This document shows positions 7,310-17,992 of a stretch of DNA of 64,000 nucleotides, piece after piece. This stretch comes from Rhodospira trueperi (GTDB taxonomy: Bacteria; Pseudomonadota; Alphaproteobacteria; Rhodospirillales; Rhodospirillaceae). Every line of letters begins with the position of its first letter. Positions within the stretch are counted from its first letter, which is position 1. Location of the stretch: assembly GCF_900101965.1 (NCBI RefSeq), contig NZ_FNAP01000002.1:1-64000 (forward strand), in the 5' to 3' direction. The notes below the pieces were generated by a model. It saw only the letters and a program-made list of their open reading frames with translations, ran no database searches and had not been told where the DNA came from. The position numbers and the translations under genes were made by a program.

Positions 7310-8098
7310 TCAGACTCCGCCCGGATAGAGCCGGCGGAAGCCCTCGGCGACGCGGCGCACCACGGCCGGGTCGCGCTGCTTCCAGTAGCGGGGGTCGCGC
7401 ATCAGGGCCTTCAGGTCCTCCTCGCCGGGCGCGCCCCCGGCGGGCATGCCAGCGCCACCACCGGCCGCCAGCGTGGGCTCGCCCTCGGCCATCATGCGGA
7501 ACAGCGCCATGACGCCCTCGCGGGTGGAGGCCAGCGCTCGGTAGACATCCTCCGGCAGATGCGCCTTGCCCCAGGCCGACACCTGGCGGCTGACCTCGGC
7601 CCAGCGCTCCTCGCCGCCGAAGTGCTCGACCAGCGCGGCAAGGTCGGTTTCGGCGCGGTGAGTCTCGCCCATGGCCTCGATCACCGGCATGACGCGCTCG
7701 ACCGCGAGGTCATAGACAAGCTGGACCTGTTCGGGCGTGAACCCGGCCTCGTGGAGCCTCTGGTTGACCTCGGGATCGACCGCCAGCCCGGGATGGCCGA
7801 CGGAGACGCGGTAGCCGTCCGGGGTGTCCGGAATGCCCAGGGCGCGGCGGAAGCGGACGCAAGTGTCGATGTCGGCGTCCGGGCCGGGCACGGTGACCAT
7901 GCCCGGCAGGCGCCGCGCGAGATCCTCGAAGGCCGCGATCAATGCCGGCACGTTCACCTGTCCGGTGCCCGGATCGATGAACCGCATGATCACATCGGAC
8001 ACCGCCGGTGCGTCGGCAATGGACGTTGCGGCGATGGGGGTTCCGGGCATGGGAAAGCGCGCCGCGCCGGCCACGCCGGGCGGAAAGGGATGATCCAT
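7310..8098 (-). CDS. phage capsid assembly scaffolding protein
   Basis: An AGGAG lies 8 nt before the ATG at 8098, giving 262 residues. The protein is acidic and helical. It contains 'DIDTCVRFRRALGIPDTPDGYRVSVGHPGLAVDPEVNQRLHEAGFT', a segment found in scaffold or head-assembly proteins of this phage group, and ends in a Gly/Ala-rich linker followed by a basic amphipathic tail ('RYWKQRDPAVVRRVAEGFRRLYPGGV'), the usual capsid-binding end of scaffolds. Position between portal and capsid supports the role. No protease domain is visible. Confidence 0.68.
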   Translation of the reverse strand: MDHPFPPGVAGAARFPMPGTPIAATSIADAPAVSDVIMRFIDPGTGQVNVPALIAAFEDLARRLPGMVTVPGPDADIDTCVRFRRALGIPDTPDGYRVSVGHPGLAVDPEVNQRLHEAGFTPEQVQLVYDLAVERVMPVIEAMGETHRAETDLAALVEHFGGEERWAEVSRQVSAWGKAHLPEDVYRALASTREGVMALFRMMAEGEPTLAAGGGAGMPAGGAPGEEDLKALMRDPRYWKQRDPAVVRRVAEGFRRLYPGGV

Positions 8099-8145
8099 GA
8101 TGGGTCTCCTGTGGTGGGGACAGGGTCGGGAACGGAACGCGGTGG

Positions 8146-8436
8146 TCAACCCGGCGTCCGTCCCTCCGCGATCAGACGCTCAAGGTGGGCGACCAGGGCG
8201 CGCTGACCCTCCAGGTGGCGCAGCGCGGCGTCGGAGGCCTCCGGCCCCAGGTGCCGCCCGACGGTCTGGGCGCGCAGGTGGGCCAGCAGGCGCCGGCCGT
8301 CGTCGTGCGTGAACAGGCGGGCGCAGGCGCGGGCCAGGGCGGCCCGGTCCTCGCCTGCCTCCGGGATCGGATCGGGTGATCCGGACTCGGTCCAGGGCCA
8401 GGACCAGGACCTAGCCTCGGACTCAGGGGCCGGCAT
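8146..8436 (-). CDS. Bbp19-like phage protein
   Basis: This 96-residue protein ends in 'ARLFTHDDGRRLLAHLRAQTVGRHLGPEASDAALRHLEGQRALVAHLERLI', which matches the short helical domain of Bbp19 from Bordetella phage BPP-1, always encoded next to the portal gene. Its function is unknown in the family. Its start overlaps the end of the portal gene by 14 bp and it precedes the scaffold gene by about 48 bp, the same neighbourhood as in BPP-1-like phages. Confidence 0.65.
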   Translation of the reverse strand: MPAPESEARSWSWPWTESGSPDPIPEAGEDRAALARACARLFTHDDGRRLLAHLRAQTVGRHLGPEASDAALRHLEGQRALVAHLERLIAEGRTPG

Positions 8437-10054
8437 GGGGCGGTCCTCCCGGTGTCGGGCCGCCGGCGAGCGCGGCGCCCAGGTCGCGGGCCAGCGCCGT
8501 CCAGTCGGGTGGCGGTCCCGACGGCGCCGGGCCGGACGGCGGCGGCGCCACCGGCCGCAACGCCGCCTCCGGCACCCCCAGCGTCTGGGCCAGCCAGCGC
8601 GCCGCGCCCTCCACGTCGATGACCCGCGCCCCGGCCTCGCCCAGGCCGAGCACGGCGTTGATCCACGACAGCGTGGTCTGGGCGTCGGTCAGGCGTTGCT
8701 GCTGAGCCAGCGGCGAGGCATGCGTGAGGTCCACCAACCGCCCGTCCAGCCGGATCGGCGGGATCTCGCCGCGCCGACGCAGGATCGCCAGCCCGCGCCG
8801 CACCAGGGGCGTCAGCAGTTCCGACTGCAACCGTCCATACGTGGCCCCCAGAACCCGCGACATCTCGGCGGCGCGGTGAACCACCTCCGTGGCCGTCATG
8901 CCCGGGCTGTCGGGCTGGCCCAGCCGGTCGGCGAGCAGGGCATGGCGGATGCGCCGGCGCAGGTCGTCCAGCACCAGTTGCGAGACATCGAAGTCCCCGG
9001 CCGCCCGCAGCGGCGTCAGCCCGGACGAGCCGACCGCCTTGGGGATGATGGTTCCCGGCACCAGCCGCACCGTGGCCGGGTTCAGCACGCCGTCGTCATC
9101 GGCCTGCCAGATGCCGGTGACCGCGATGGAGGCGTTCTTGAGCACCAGTTCGACCACCTTGTTGGCGGTCTTGATGTCCGGCAACGCCTTCATCACCGGG
9201 GAGCGGCCGTAGACCTCCCCCGGCGCCTTCAGCCAGCGGAAGCACAGGTACGGCGAGACGCCGAAGCGACCGCGCGCCAGAACCTCCGGCGTGGCCGCCG
9301 CCGGGCCGTCGAGCAGGGCCGTGCCGTCGCCCGCGCCGGCCAGCAGCGCGGTGTAGGCGTAGCCATGCCCGTCCGGGACGACACACTCCAGCACCGCCAC
9401 CTCCAGATCGGGCTCGCGCAGGGCGCGCTGCTCCAGGTCCGGGGGCAACACGGCGTCCGGATAGCGCGCCCGCAGCGCCGGCAGCGACAGCCGCACGCGC
9501 CGGAATACGGTGTCCAGGCGGCCGCCCGGCCCCTCGTCCAGCGCCACCTCGGCCATCGGCACGGCGGCGAAGCGGAAGGCACTGGCCTCGCCGGGGGGCG
9601 CCTCCTCGAAAGCCAGACAGGCGGTGCCCAGGGTGACCAGATCGAGATACGCCTGATGCACCTCCACGGCAAAGTTCGACGCCGCGAACTGGGCGCGGAG
9701 CACCTCGGCGGCGTGCTCCAGGGTCGGCGCCATGCGGGCGCGTTCATCCTCGGACAGGTCGGCCCCGGCGCTCAGCTCGAACCAACGCGACCACGGCGGG
9801 GTCAACTGGGCCACCATGCTGGCGGCGAGCTGATCGACGGCGTCGGGCGCGGTGCCGTCAAACAGGTGTTCGCCGCGCGCCGCGCCCGGCGTGGCGTCGC
9901 CGAGCGCGGACTCGCGGTGCGGCAGGACGTGGTCGGAACAGTCGCGCCACGTGCCCTCCCAATGCCGGCGGCGGTTCAGCGCCGCGCGGTAGCGCCGCAG
10001 CAGGACGGTGACGGCGTCGTCATCGCCCTGCCCCGGCGGGGCATGCCGATCCAT
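8423..10054 (-). CDS. phage portal / head-tail connector protein
   Basis: The 543-residue protein fits the podoviral head-tail connector family: an N-terminal helix 'LLRRYRAALNRRRHWEGTWRDCSDHVLPHR', then 'FDGTAPDAVDQLAASMVAQLTPPWSRWFEL', and the core 'FRWLKAPGEVYGRSPVMKALPDIKTANKVVELVLKNA', with GRSP and the following helix conserved in T7 gp8-like portals. The length is near the T7 portal's 536 residues. It would form the dodecameric DNA channel of the head. The C-terminal 50 residues are Pro/Ala/Gly-rich and probably disordered. Confidence 0.85.
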   Translation of the reverse strand: MDRHAPPGQGDDDAVTVLLRRYRAALNRRRHWEGTWRDCSDHVLPHRESALGDATPGAARGEHLFDGTAPDAVDQLAASMVAQLTPPWSRWFELSAGADLSEDERARMAPTLEHAAEVLRAQFAASNFAVEVHQAYLDLVTLGTACLAFEEAPPGEASAFRFAAVPMAEVALDEGPGGRLDTVFRRVRLSLPALRARYPDAVLPPDLEQRALREPDLEVAVLECVVPDGHGYAYTALLAGAGDGTALLDGPAAATPEVLARGRFGVSPYLCFRWLKAPGEVYGRSPVMKALPDIKTANKVVELVLKNASIAVTGIWQADDDGVLNPATVRLVPGTIIPKAVGSSGLTPLRAAGDFDVSQLVLDDLRRRIRHALLADRLGQPDSPGMTATEVVHRAAEMSRVLGATYGRLQSELLTPLVRRGLAILRRRGEIPPIRLDGRLVDLTHASPLAQQQRLTDAQTTLSWINAVLGLGEAGARVIDVEGAARWLAQTLGVPEAALRPVAPPPSGPAPSGPPPDWTALARDLGAALAGGPTPGGPPHAGP

Positions 10055-10058
10055 GGGC

Positions 10059-10379
10059 TCAGTCTCCCAGCAGCGTTTTCATGCCGACGCGGCCGGCGGT
10101 CTGGATCGGAGACAGCACCCCCCGGTAGGAGGTGTTGACGGTGGAGCGCCAGCCCCGGGCCGCGCGTTCCTGGGCCTCCCGTTTCTGGCGGGCGGCCTCC
10201 TGGGCGGCGTTTTCCGCATCCTCGCCGTCCTTCGGGGCCGCTTCCGACAGCGGGTCCGGGGCGGGATCGGGCGCCGGCGCCGGTTTCGGCCTGGGCGGCG
10301 ACGGAGGAGGGGGCGCCGGCTGCGGCACCGTGATGACGCGCGGCCGGGGCGGGGACGGCGGCGAGAAGATGCCTCCCAT
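10059..10379 (-). CDS. small proline-rich phage protein next to portal
   Basis: From the ATG at 10379 the product has 106 residues. The first 45 are almost entirely Pro, Ala, Arg and Val with 'PPPSPPRPKPAPAPDPAPDP'-type runs; the rest is an acidic/basic helix ('EDAENAAQEAARQKREAQERAARGWRSTVNTSYRGVL') ending near the portal start. Short proteins of this kind precede the portal in BPP-1-like phages; their function is not known to me. The gene is the first of the cassette: no further phage gene is recognisable between it and ligA. Confidence 0.5.
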   Translation of the reverse strand: MGGIFSPPSPPRPRVITVPQPAPPPPSPPRPKPAPAPDPAPDPLSEAAPKDGEDAENAAQEAARQKREAQERAARGWRSTVNTSYRGVLSPIQTAGRVGMKTLLGD

Positions 10380-10403
10380 CGGGCGGTCTCCCTGACTGGT
10401 GGG

Positions 10404-10475
10404 GAACAAACGAAACGGGGAGGGGACAAGGACCGCCAAGGTCCGGTCACACGTCTCCCCGTTCGATGTTTGTTC
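10404..10475. repeat. large imperfect inverted repeat upstream of the phage cassette
   Basis: GAACAAACGAAACGGGGAG at 10404-10422 pairs with CTCCCCGTTCGATGTTTGTTC at 10455-10475 (one 2-nt bulge and one mismatch). An inner GGACC/GGTCC stem is present. It sits in the leader of the first phage gene and could act as a transcript-level structure or binding site; no role is shown. It is followed at 10508-10516 by a run of nine T. Confidence 0.5.
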
Positions 10476-10652
10476 TGGTGCCAGGGCGCGCGTGCGCCGC
10501 CAAGGACTTTTTTTTTGGTTGGTTGAAAAGCGGATCAGGCCGGGACCTTCGCTCCTTGGCGTTGAACACGGGTCGAACGCCCTCCCCGGGCTCGGGAGAC
10601 CAAATGGATACGAAACCCGCTTGATTCGTTCAGGTCCCGTCGGCCGCCGACT

Positions 10653-10748
10653 CGTAGGTTGGGGTGAGGTGCGACGCGCCGAACCCCAACGGACCCGGCC
10701 AACGAATCCAGCCAATGTTGGGGTTCGCTCCGCTCCCCCCAACCTACG
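10653..10748. repeat. palindromic repeat 'CGTAGGTTGGGGTGAG', family A copy 1
   Basis: CGTAGGTTGGGGTGAG...CGAACCCCAACG on the left and TTGGGGTTCG...CCCCAACCTACG on the right form a long hairpin. It begins 3 bp past the ligA stop (10751) in convergent orientation. Copies 2 and 3 are at 15196-15290 and 31807-31915. Confidence 0.75.
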
Positions 10749-10750
10749 GG

Positions 10751-13569
<2,819 letters not shown>

Positions 13570-13910
13570 GGCGGTGGTCACTCCTGCACGGGTGGATCTG
13601 AGACTCCATGGTCTTAAGGCGAACGCGGCGGAATGCAAATCCCTTGCGGCGCCGGCCGCCGGACATGCTGCACCGCGAAACGGGATTGCCAATCGGTCAC
13701 ATTTTTGTCAGATTGATAAGGATGGCGCCCCGGCTAGGTGGGGGAGCGGCGGCGCTTTCCGACGGGAATTGTTTCCGGCGCATGACAGTTATGCGTCCGC
13801 CGGGTTTGGCACAAGGCGTCAAGACGTCCTAGTGTTATCGCGTTTCATCACGTTTCGACTATCGCACTTTGATGACCGCATTTGTCGGGTCGTCGTTCGA
13901 GGAGGCTGCC
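13570..13910. other. intergenic region with divergent promoters likely
   Basis: This 340-bp gap separates the FAH/ligA pair from the HTH-like gene, which face away from each other. It is less GC-rich in parts (13690-13730 and 13840-13880). I see no gene, repeat or clear sigma-factor consensus in it. Confidence 0.4.
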
Positions 13911-14219
13911 GTGGGCATGACCGAGGAAGGAGTTTCATTCACACCGGAGACTTACGCGCGTCTGCGCGCGGGCGGGTTCCACCTCCGCCAACTTCGGGAA
14001 AGCCGCGAGATCACGTCGGCCGAACTGGCCGAGCACCTGCTGAACGCGACCGAGGCGTTCGTGACGGACGTCGAGGCGGGGCGCTTGCGCCTGCCGTGCG
14101 AGCAGATGAGCCGTTGGGCCATGGCCCTTGGCGTGCGCCGTGACGTGCTCGCCGACGCGCTGGGCCGCCTATACGACCCGCTGCCGTTCGACTCGTACTG
14201 GACCAAGGCCGCCGCCTGA
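13911..14219 (+). CDS. small helix-turn-helix-like protein
   Basis: I chose the GTG at 13911 because GGAGG ends 6 nt upstream; the next ATG (13917) is too far for an ideal site and earlier ATGs (13869, 13872) have none. The 102-residue product contains 'RLRAGGFHLRQLRESREITSAELAEHLLNATEAFVTDVEAGRLRLPCEQMSRWAMALGV', which has the five-helix pattern of a Cro/C1-type HTH, though the recognition helix is unusual ('NATEAFVTDVE'). It may be a DNA-binding regulator; the target is unknown. It is monocistronic, followed by a GC-rich hairpin. Confidence 0.6.
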   Translation: MGMTEEGVSFTPETYARLRAGGFHLRQLRESREITSAELAEHLLNATEAFVTDVEAGRLRLPCEQMSRWAMALGVRRDVLADALGRLYDPLPFDSYWTKAAA

Positions 14220-14270
14220 GGTGCCCTGCCCCTGACCCTGCACCGGTTTCCCGGTTCGACCGGAATTCCG

Positions 14271-14308
14271 ACCCGGCCCCCGTTTCCGTCGCGGGCCGGG
14301 TTGTGTGT
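14271..14308 (+). terminator. possible terminator after the HTH-like gene
   Basis: ACCCGGCCC and GGGCCGGGT form a nine-pair stem with a 13-nt loop, followed by an interrupted T tract (TTGTGTGTGTT). The tract is weak, so the call is tentative. Confidence 0.4.
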
Positions 14309-14483
14309 GTTCGGGCCCACCCGATGCAGTGCCCGGCTTCCGGAAATGGGGCGATTCGCGGCGAAGGATCGGTGCGCTGCGCGCCGGAGTGTTTCGCCTT
14401 CAGCCGGCGGCCGGAGTCGGCAACGTCGGGGCCATGGTCGCCATGGCGTCCGCCAAGGCCGCGCCGCCATCCGCGCGTTGCCC

Positions 14484-15029
14484 TCAGGTGAAGTAGCTGG
14501 CGTCGATCTCGTCTTCCTCGCCCCAGTCAAAGCCCGGGAACTCGCCGGCCGCAATTCGGGCTTTCTTGGGGACCCCGCACGCCTTGAACAGGCTGTTGAC
14601 CCAGCACGCGCAATTCTCGTCGATCAGGCTGTAGGGGACGTTCTTTATTGCCTCGTTCTTCTTGTAGGTCTCGGCCTTCATAATAATATTACGGACAAAA
14701 CCGCTCACAGTGTTTCCATTCGGCGGCTTGACCTCGTGCCTCGCAAGGTCAAAGTCCGGTCGGAAAAAACTTGTGATACTGGGGTTCAGCACTTCCTTGA
14801 CCGAATGAACGTCCGATGTTTCGTTGTAGCCAAGAATGAGACGTGTCTTGCCGCCTAGTTTTTTCGCGAAGGTGGCGATGGTGATGAACTCCGTGCCGGC
14901 ACAGTTCTGCCATTTCACGCTCATCGTCGACGTGATCGTCGGCGTGCCCTGCACCACGAGAATGAAGTGGTGGTTCCCCAAGGGCGATGTCGCGAGATCC
15001 CGCGCGGCCCAGTAGACCTTGGACGTCAT
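14484..15029 (-). CDS. unrecognised 181-aa protein with possible permuted papain-like (LRAT/NlpC) motifs
   Basis: The start is the ATG of 'MTSKVYWAARDLATSP'; the longer frame to 15101 lacks a start signal. The sequence matches no family I recognise outright. Two features stand out: 'NHHFILVV' near residues 19-26 and 'DENCACWVNSLF' near residues 138-149. A His before a hydrophobic strand followed later by 'NCxxxVN' is the order of catalytic residues in circularly permuted papain-fold enzymes (LRAT, H-Rev107, YiiX). The gene uses more A/T-rich codons (AAA, ATA, AAT, TTT) than its neighbours, suggesting recent acquisition. No signal peptide is seen. Confidence 0.55.
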   Translation of the reverse strand: MTSKVYWAARDLATSPLGNHHFILVVQGTPTITSTMSVKWQNCAGTEFITIATFAKKLGGKTRLILGYNETSDVHSVKEVLNPSITSFFRPDFDLARHEVKPPNGNTVSGFVRNIIMKAETYKKNEAIKNVPYSLIDENCACWVNSLFKACGVPKKARIAAGEFPGFDWGEEDEIDASYFT

Positions 15030-15195
15030 TGATGGCCCCCCCCTATATGTCGTGATCCGTCCTAACCGAAAGGTGGGGTCTTTGTGGTGGACGACAAGCA
15101 TCGACCGTCGGGGCGTTGCTGTTGAGACGGCGCGGCCAAGCCGGCCGTCTCATGCGAAAACCGCTTGATCGGTTCCCGTTTTTCAACCGGCTTTT

Positions 15196-15290
15196 CGTAG
15201 GTTGGGGTGAGGGGCCACGCACCGAACCCCAACGTTTCGGCCCCCAGAACCGAATGGCGTTGGGGTTCGCTGCACTCACCCCAACCTACG
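15196..15290. repeat. palindromic repeat 'CGTAGGTTGGGGTGAG', family A copy 2
   Basis: CGTAGGTTGGGGTGAG and CTCACCCCAACCTACG are perfect 16-bp terminal inverted repeats. Inside are CGAACCCCAACG and CGTTGGGGTTCG. The flanks also echo copy 1 (an 'ACCCGCTTGAT'-like segment to the left; CGAATCAAACGG to the right). Confidence 0.8.
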
Positions 15291-15320
15291 CATTTGCGAA
15301 CGAATCAAACGGACTTCGTC

Positions 15321-15890
15321 TTACCCCTCCGCCCCGTCGCGCCGGAAGAACAGGGTGACGGTTCCGATCTCCAGGCCCCAGCGGGACACCGTGGCCCGGT
15401 TGATGAGCACCCCGCCGGGTTGCAGCCACATCCAGTCATTGAAATGGACCTTCCAGGTGCTGTCCCCGACCTTCAGGTTCATGTCGTAGGTCCAGTTCAG
15501 CGCGTTGCCGGCCACCCGCCCCGTGGCCACGCCCAGGATGTCGTCGGCCAACCCCTCGTAGGTGTCGTCGCCGGTGCGGGTGATGCGCCAGACGCGGTGA
15601 TCCTTCTCTCCGTCGGCGTAGTCGAACCGCTCGTCGAGGTTCAGCATGCCGCCGTCCCAGGTCCCCTCGATGGAGACGCGGAACTGGCGCCGCAGGGTGC
15701 CGAAGCGGTCCACGAAGATGCCCCAGGCCTCGGTGTGGCCGGCGAAGTACTCCTCCAGAACCAGCTTTGGTTCTGCGGCGGCGAAGTCGGACGGTTTCAT
15801 GGAATCGCCCCCTTTCCAGACGAAGACAACAATGGTGACGAGCAGAGCCGCCAGCCCCAGGGCGCTCCAGAGCAGCGGGCGCCGCCTCAT
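15321..15890 (-). CDS. DUF3833 family protein
   Basis: The 189-residue product starts with a hydrophobic membrane anchor or signal ('RRRPLLWSALGLAALLVTIVVFVW') and continues with the DUF3833 pattern: 'LVLEEYFAGHTEAWGIFVDRFGTLRRQFRV', 'LDERFDYADGEKDHRVWRI', and 'DWMWLQPGGVLINRATVSRWGLEIGTVTLFF'. DUF3833 proteins are periplasmic or lipoprotein-like and occur with cyclopropane-fatty-acid synthase and DUF1365 genes; the biochemical role is not established. Start overlaps the CFA synthase stop (ATGA). Last gene of the presumed sigma-E operon. Confidence 0.85.
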   Translation of the reverse strand: MRRRPLLWSALGLAALLVTIVVFVWKGGDSMKPSDFAAAEPKLVLEEYFAGHTEAWGIFVDRFGTLRRQFRVSIEGTWDGGMLNLDERFDYADGEKDHRVWRITRTGDDTYEGLADDILGVATGRVAGNALNWTYDMNLKVGDSTWKVHFNDWMWLQPGGVLINRATVSRWGLEIGTVTLFFRRDGAEG

Positions 15891-17149
15891 GCCGGCCGCT
15901 CCGCCGTCAGGTGAATGACGTCGATGCTGCCGTGCGCGAAGCCGGCCTTGCAGTAGGCCAGGTAATACAGCCACAACCGCCGGAACGGCTCGTCGAAGCC
16001 GGCGTCCAGGGCCAGGATGTCGGGCCACGCGGCGATGAAGGCTGCGCGCCACAGGTCCAGCGTGCGGGCGTAGTCGGCGCCGAAGCCGTGGGTGTCGGTC
16101 ACCGTCAGGCCGGCCTCGGCGAGGCCGTCGCGCAGATGCGGCACCGTCGGCAGCATACCGCCCGGGAAAACGTGGGTCTGGATGAAGTCCGGCGTCACCC
16201 GGTACTCGGGAAAGCGCCACGGCTCGATCACGATGGCCTGAAGGGCCAGCCGTCCGCCGGGCCGAAGGCGGTCGCGCACGGTGTCGAAGAACAGCGGCCA
16301 GTGCGCTTCGCCCACGGCCTCGACCATCTCGATGGAGGCGACGGCGTCGAAGGAGCCCGTCACGTCACGGTAGTCCTGGAGGCGCACCTCGACACGCTCG
16401 GACAGCCCGGCCGCCGCCATGCGGTCGCGCGCATACGCCAGTTGTTCGCGCGACAGGGTCAGTCCGGTGACCCGGCAGCCGAACTCGCCGGCCGCGATCT
16501 CGGCGAACCCACCCCAACCGCAGCCGATCTCCAGAACGTGCTGACCGGGTTGCAGGTCGAGCGCCCGGCACAGCGCGCGATACTTGGCGGCCTGGGCCTG
16601 TTCCAGGGAGAGGTTCGGCGTGTCACCCCACAGCGCCGCCGAATAGGTCATCGATGGGTCCAGCCACGCGCCGTAGAACGCATTGCCGAGGTCGTAGTGA
16701 TAGGCGATGTTGCGCCGGCTGCCGGATCGGGTGTTGGCGTTGCGGCGGTGCCGCCAGAGCTGGACCAGCCGCGCCAGCGCGGAGCCGGGTTCGGCGATGC
16801 CGATGCGGTCCTCGTTGACCAGAACGAGGCGCAGCACCGCGTCCAGGTCCGGCGTGTCCCACAGCCCGGCCACGTAGGCCTCGCCGAATCCCAGCGCGCC
16901 CCCGAGCAGAAGCCGCCGCGCCGCCAGCGGCGAGCGCAGCAGCACGGTCGCCTCCGGCCCCGGCTCGGCCCCGGTATGCACCCGTGCCCGGCCGTCCGGT
17001 CGGATCAGGGTCAGCCGCCCCCGGGCCAGCCGCGCGCTCAGGCGGTCCAGCGCCAGCGTCCACAGGGCGCCCTCGCCCGGCAGGCGCCGACGCGCGGCGC
17101 GGACCAGGGGGAGGCGCGCGGTCGCGGCGGAGGCAGACGAATCGGACAT
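15887..17149 (-). CDS. cfa: cyclopropane-fatty-acyl-phospholipid synthase family protein
   Basis: The 420-residue protein has an N-terminal lipid-binding region and a class I methyltransferase domain with the SAM motif 'VLEIGCGWGGFAEIA', preceded by the family hallmark 'HYDLGNAFYGAWLDPSMTYSAALW'. 'SIEMVEAVG' supplies the bicarbonate/catalytic segment. It transfers the SAM methyl group to double bonds of membrane phospholipid acyl chains. In Rhodobacter, a cfa gene of this type belongs to the RpoE-ChrR singlet-oxygen regulon; here it lies in the operon that faces rpoE-chrR. It is 36 bp downstream of the DUF1365 gene. Confidence 0.92.
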   Translation of the reverse strand: MSDSSASAATARLPLVRAARRRLPGEGALWTLALDRLSARLARGRLTLIRPDGRARVHTGAEPGPEATVLLRSPLAARRLLLGGALGFGEAYVAGLWDTPDLDAVLRLVLVNEDRIGIAEPGSALARLVQLWRHRRNANTRSGSRRNIAYHYDLGNAFYGAWLDPSMTYSAALWGDTPNLSLEQAQAAKYRALCRALDLQPGQHVLEIGCGWGGFAEIAAGEFGCRVTGLTLSREQLAYARDRMAAAGLSERVEVRLQDYRDVTGSFDAVASIEMVEAVGEAHWPLFFDTVRDRLRPGGRLALQAIVIEPWRFPEYRVTPDFIQTHVFPGGMLPTVPHLRDGLAEAGLTVTDTHGFGADYARTLDLWRAAFIAAWPDILALDAGFDEPFRRLWLYYLAYCKAGFAHGSIDVIHLTAERPA

Positions 17150-17185
17150 GGCGGCGTCTCTTGATCTTGGAGTGGGGTCAGGTCG

Positions 17186-17992
17186 TCAGGGCGCATCCGC
17201 CTCGCGCGGGCGGACCACCGTCACCAGATGGGACGGCGCCGGGCCGCGCGGTACGATGCGCAGGCCCTTCAGCCACAGCCACAGCGCTTCCCAGTGGATG
17301 CCGGCCATCACCTTCAGCGTCATCAGCGGGTGGCGGGTCACGGCGGCGCGCAGGGTCCGATCCGTCAGCGGTCGGCGCCGCCCGGTGAAGGAAGCATGCA
17401 GCACCGTGCCCTCGGTATCGGTCTGCTGGATGGCCACGGCGACCTTCTCGTCGGGCGGGCGGATGCGGAAGTGGTAGGTGGTTTCCATGGGCATGAAGGG
17501 CGAGACATAGAATTCCTTGTCGCAGGTCTGGCGCACCAGTTTGCCCGCCGCCTCCGCCGCGTCCACCGGGATCAGATAGCAATGCCGTTCCCCGAACGTA
17601 TTGCTGACCTGATGCAGGATGGCGCCCAGGCGGCCGTCCTTGTGGTGACAGAAATAGACGGTCAGGGGGTTGAACACGTAGCCCCACAGGCGGGGATAAC
17701 AGAGCACGCGGATCGGCCCGCCGCCCAGGTCGATGCCGCCGGTGGCCAGTTCGGACTCGATCCAGGCGCGCAGCGGCCGGCCGTCGCCGGGGCCGTGGTC
17801 GCGGTCGTGGAAGCTCAAGGGCGCGAACCGATTATGCCCGAACCAGCGCAGGTCCCGGTCCAGCGCCGGCAGTTCATCAAGGTCCAGCAGCAGCGAGAAG
17901 ACGCGATAGTCCAGGCGGTGCCGCTTGGGCTTCAGGCGGCGGTGCAGCACCGCGCCGGCATACAGGGCGGAGGACCGGACGGTGTCGCTCAT
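17186..17992 (-). CDS. DUF1365 family protein
   Basis: The 268-residue product shows the DUF1365 signature: 'LYAGAVLHRRLKPKRHRLDYRVFSLLLDLDEL', '[33 protein letters not shown]', and 'KEFYVSPFMPMETTYHFRIRPP'. The family always accompanies a COG2907-type amine oxidase and a CFA synthase in alpha- and gammaproteobacteria and is thought to take part in modifying unsaturated fatty acids; no reaction is proven to my knowledge. Its start overlaps the stop of the oxidase gene by 4 bp. Confidence 0.9.
   Translation of the reverse strand: MSDTVRSSALYAGAVLHRRLKPKRHRLDYRVFSLLLDLDELPALDRDLRWFGHNRFAPLSFHDRDHGPGDGRPLRAWIESELATGGIDLGGGPIRVLCYPRLWGYVFNPLTVYFCHHKDGRLGAILHQVSNTFGERHCYLIPVDAAEAAGKLVRQTCDKEFYVSPFMPMETTYHFRIRPPDEKVAVAIQQTDTEGTVLHASFTGRRRPLTDRTLRAAVTRHPLMTLKVMAGIHWEALWLWLKGLRIVPRGPAPSHLVTVVRPREADAP

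Noticed and set aside
14301-14858. Plus-strand frame opposite the orphan 181-aa gene.
   Set aside because: It crosses the probable terminator of the HTH-like gene, has no ribosome-binding site and lacks a coherent domain; the minus-strand frame has better start context and residue pattern.
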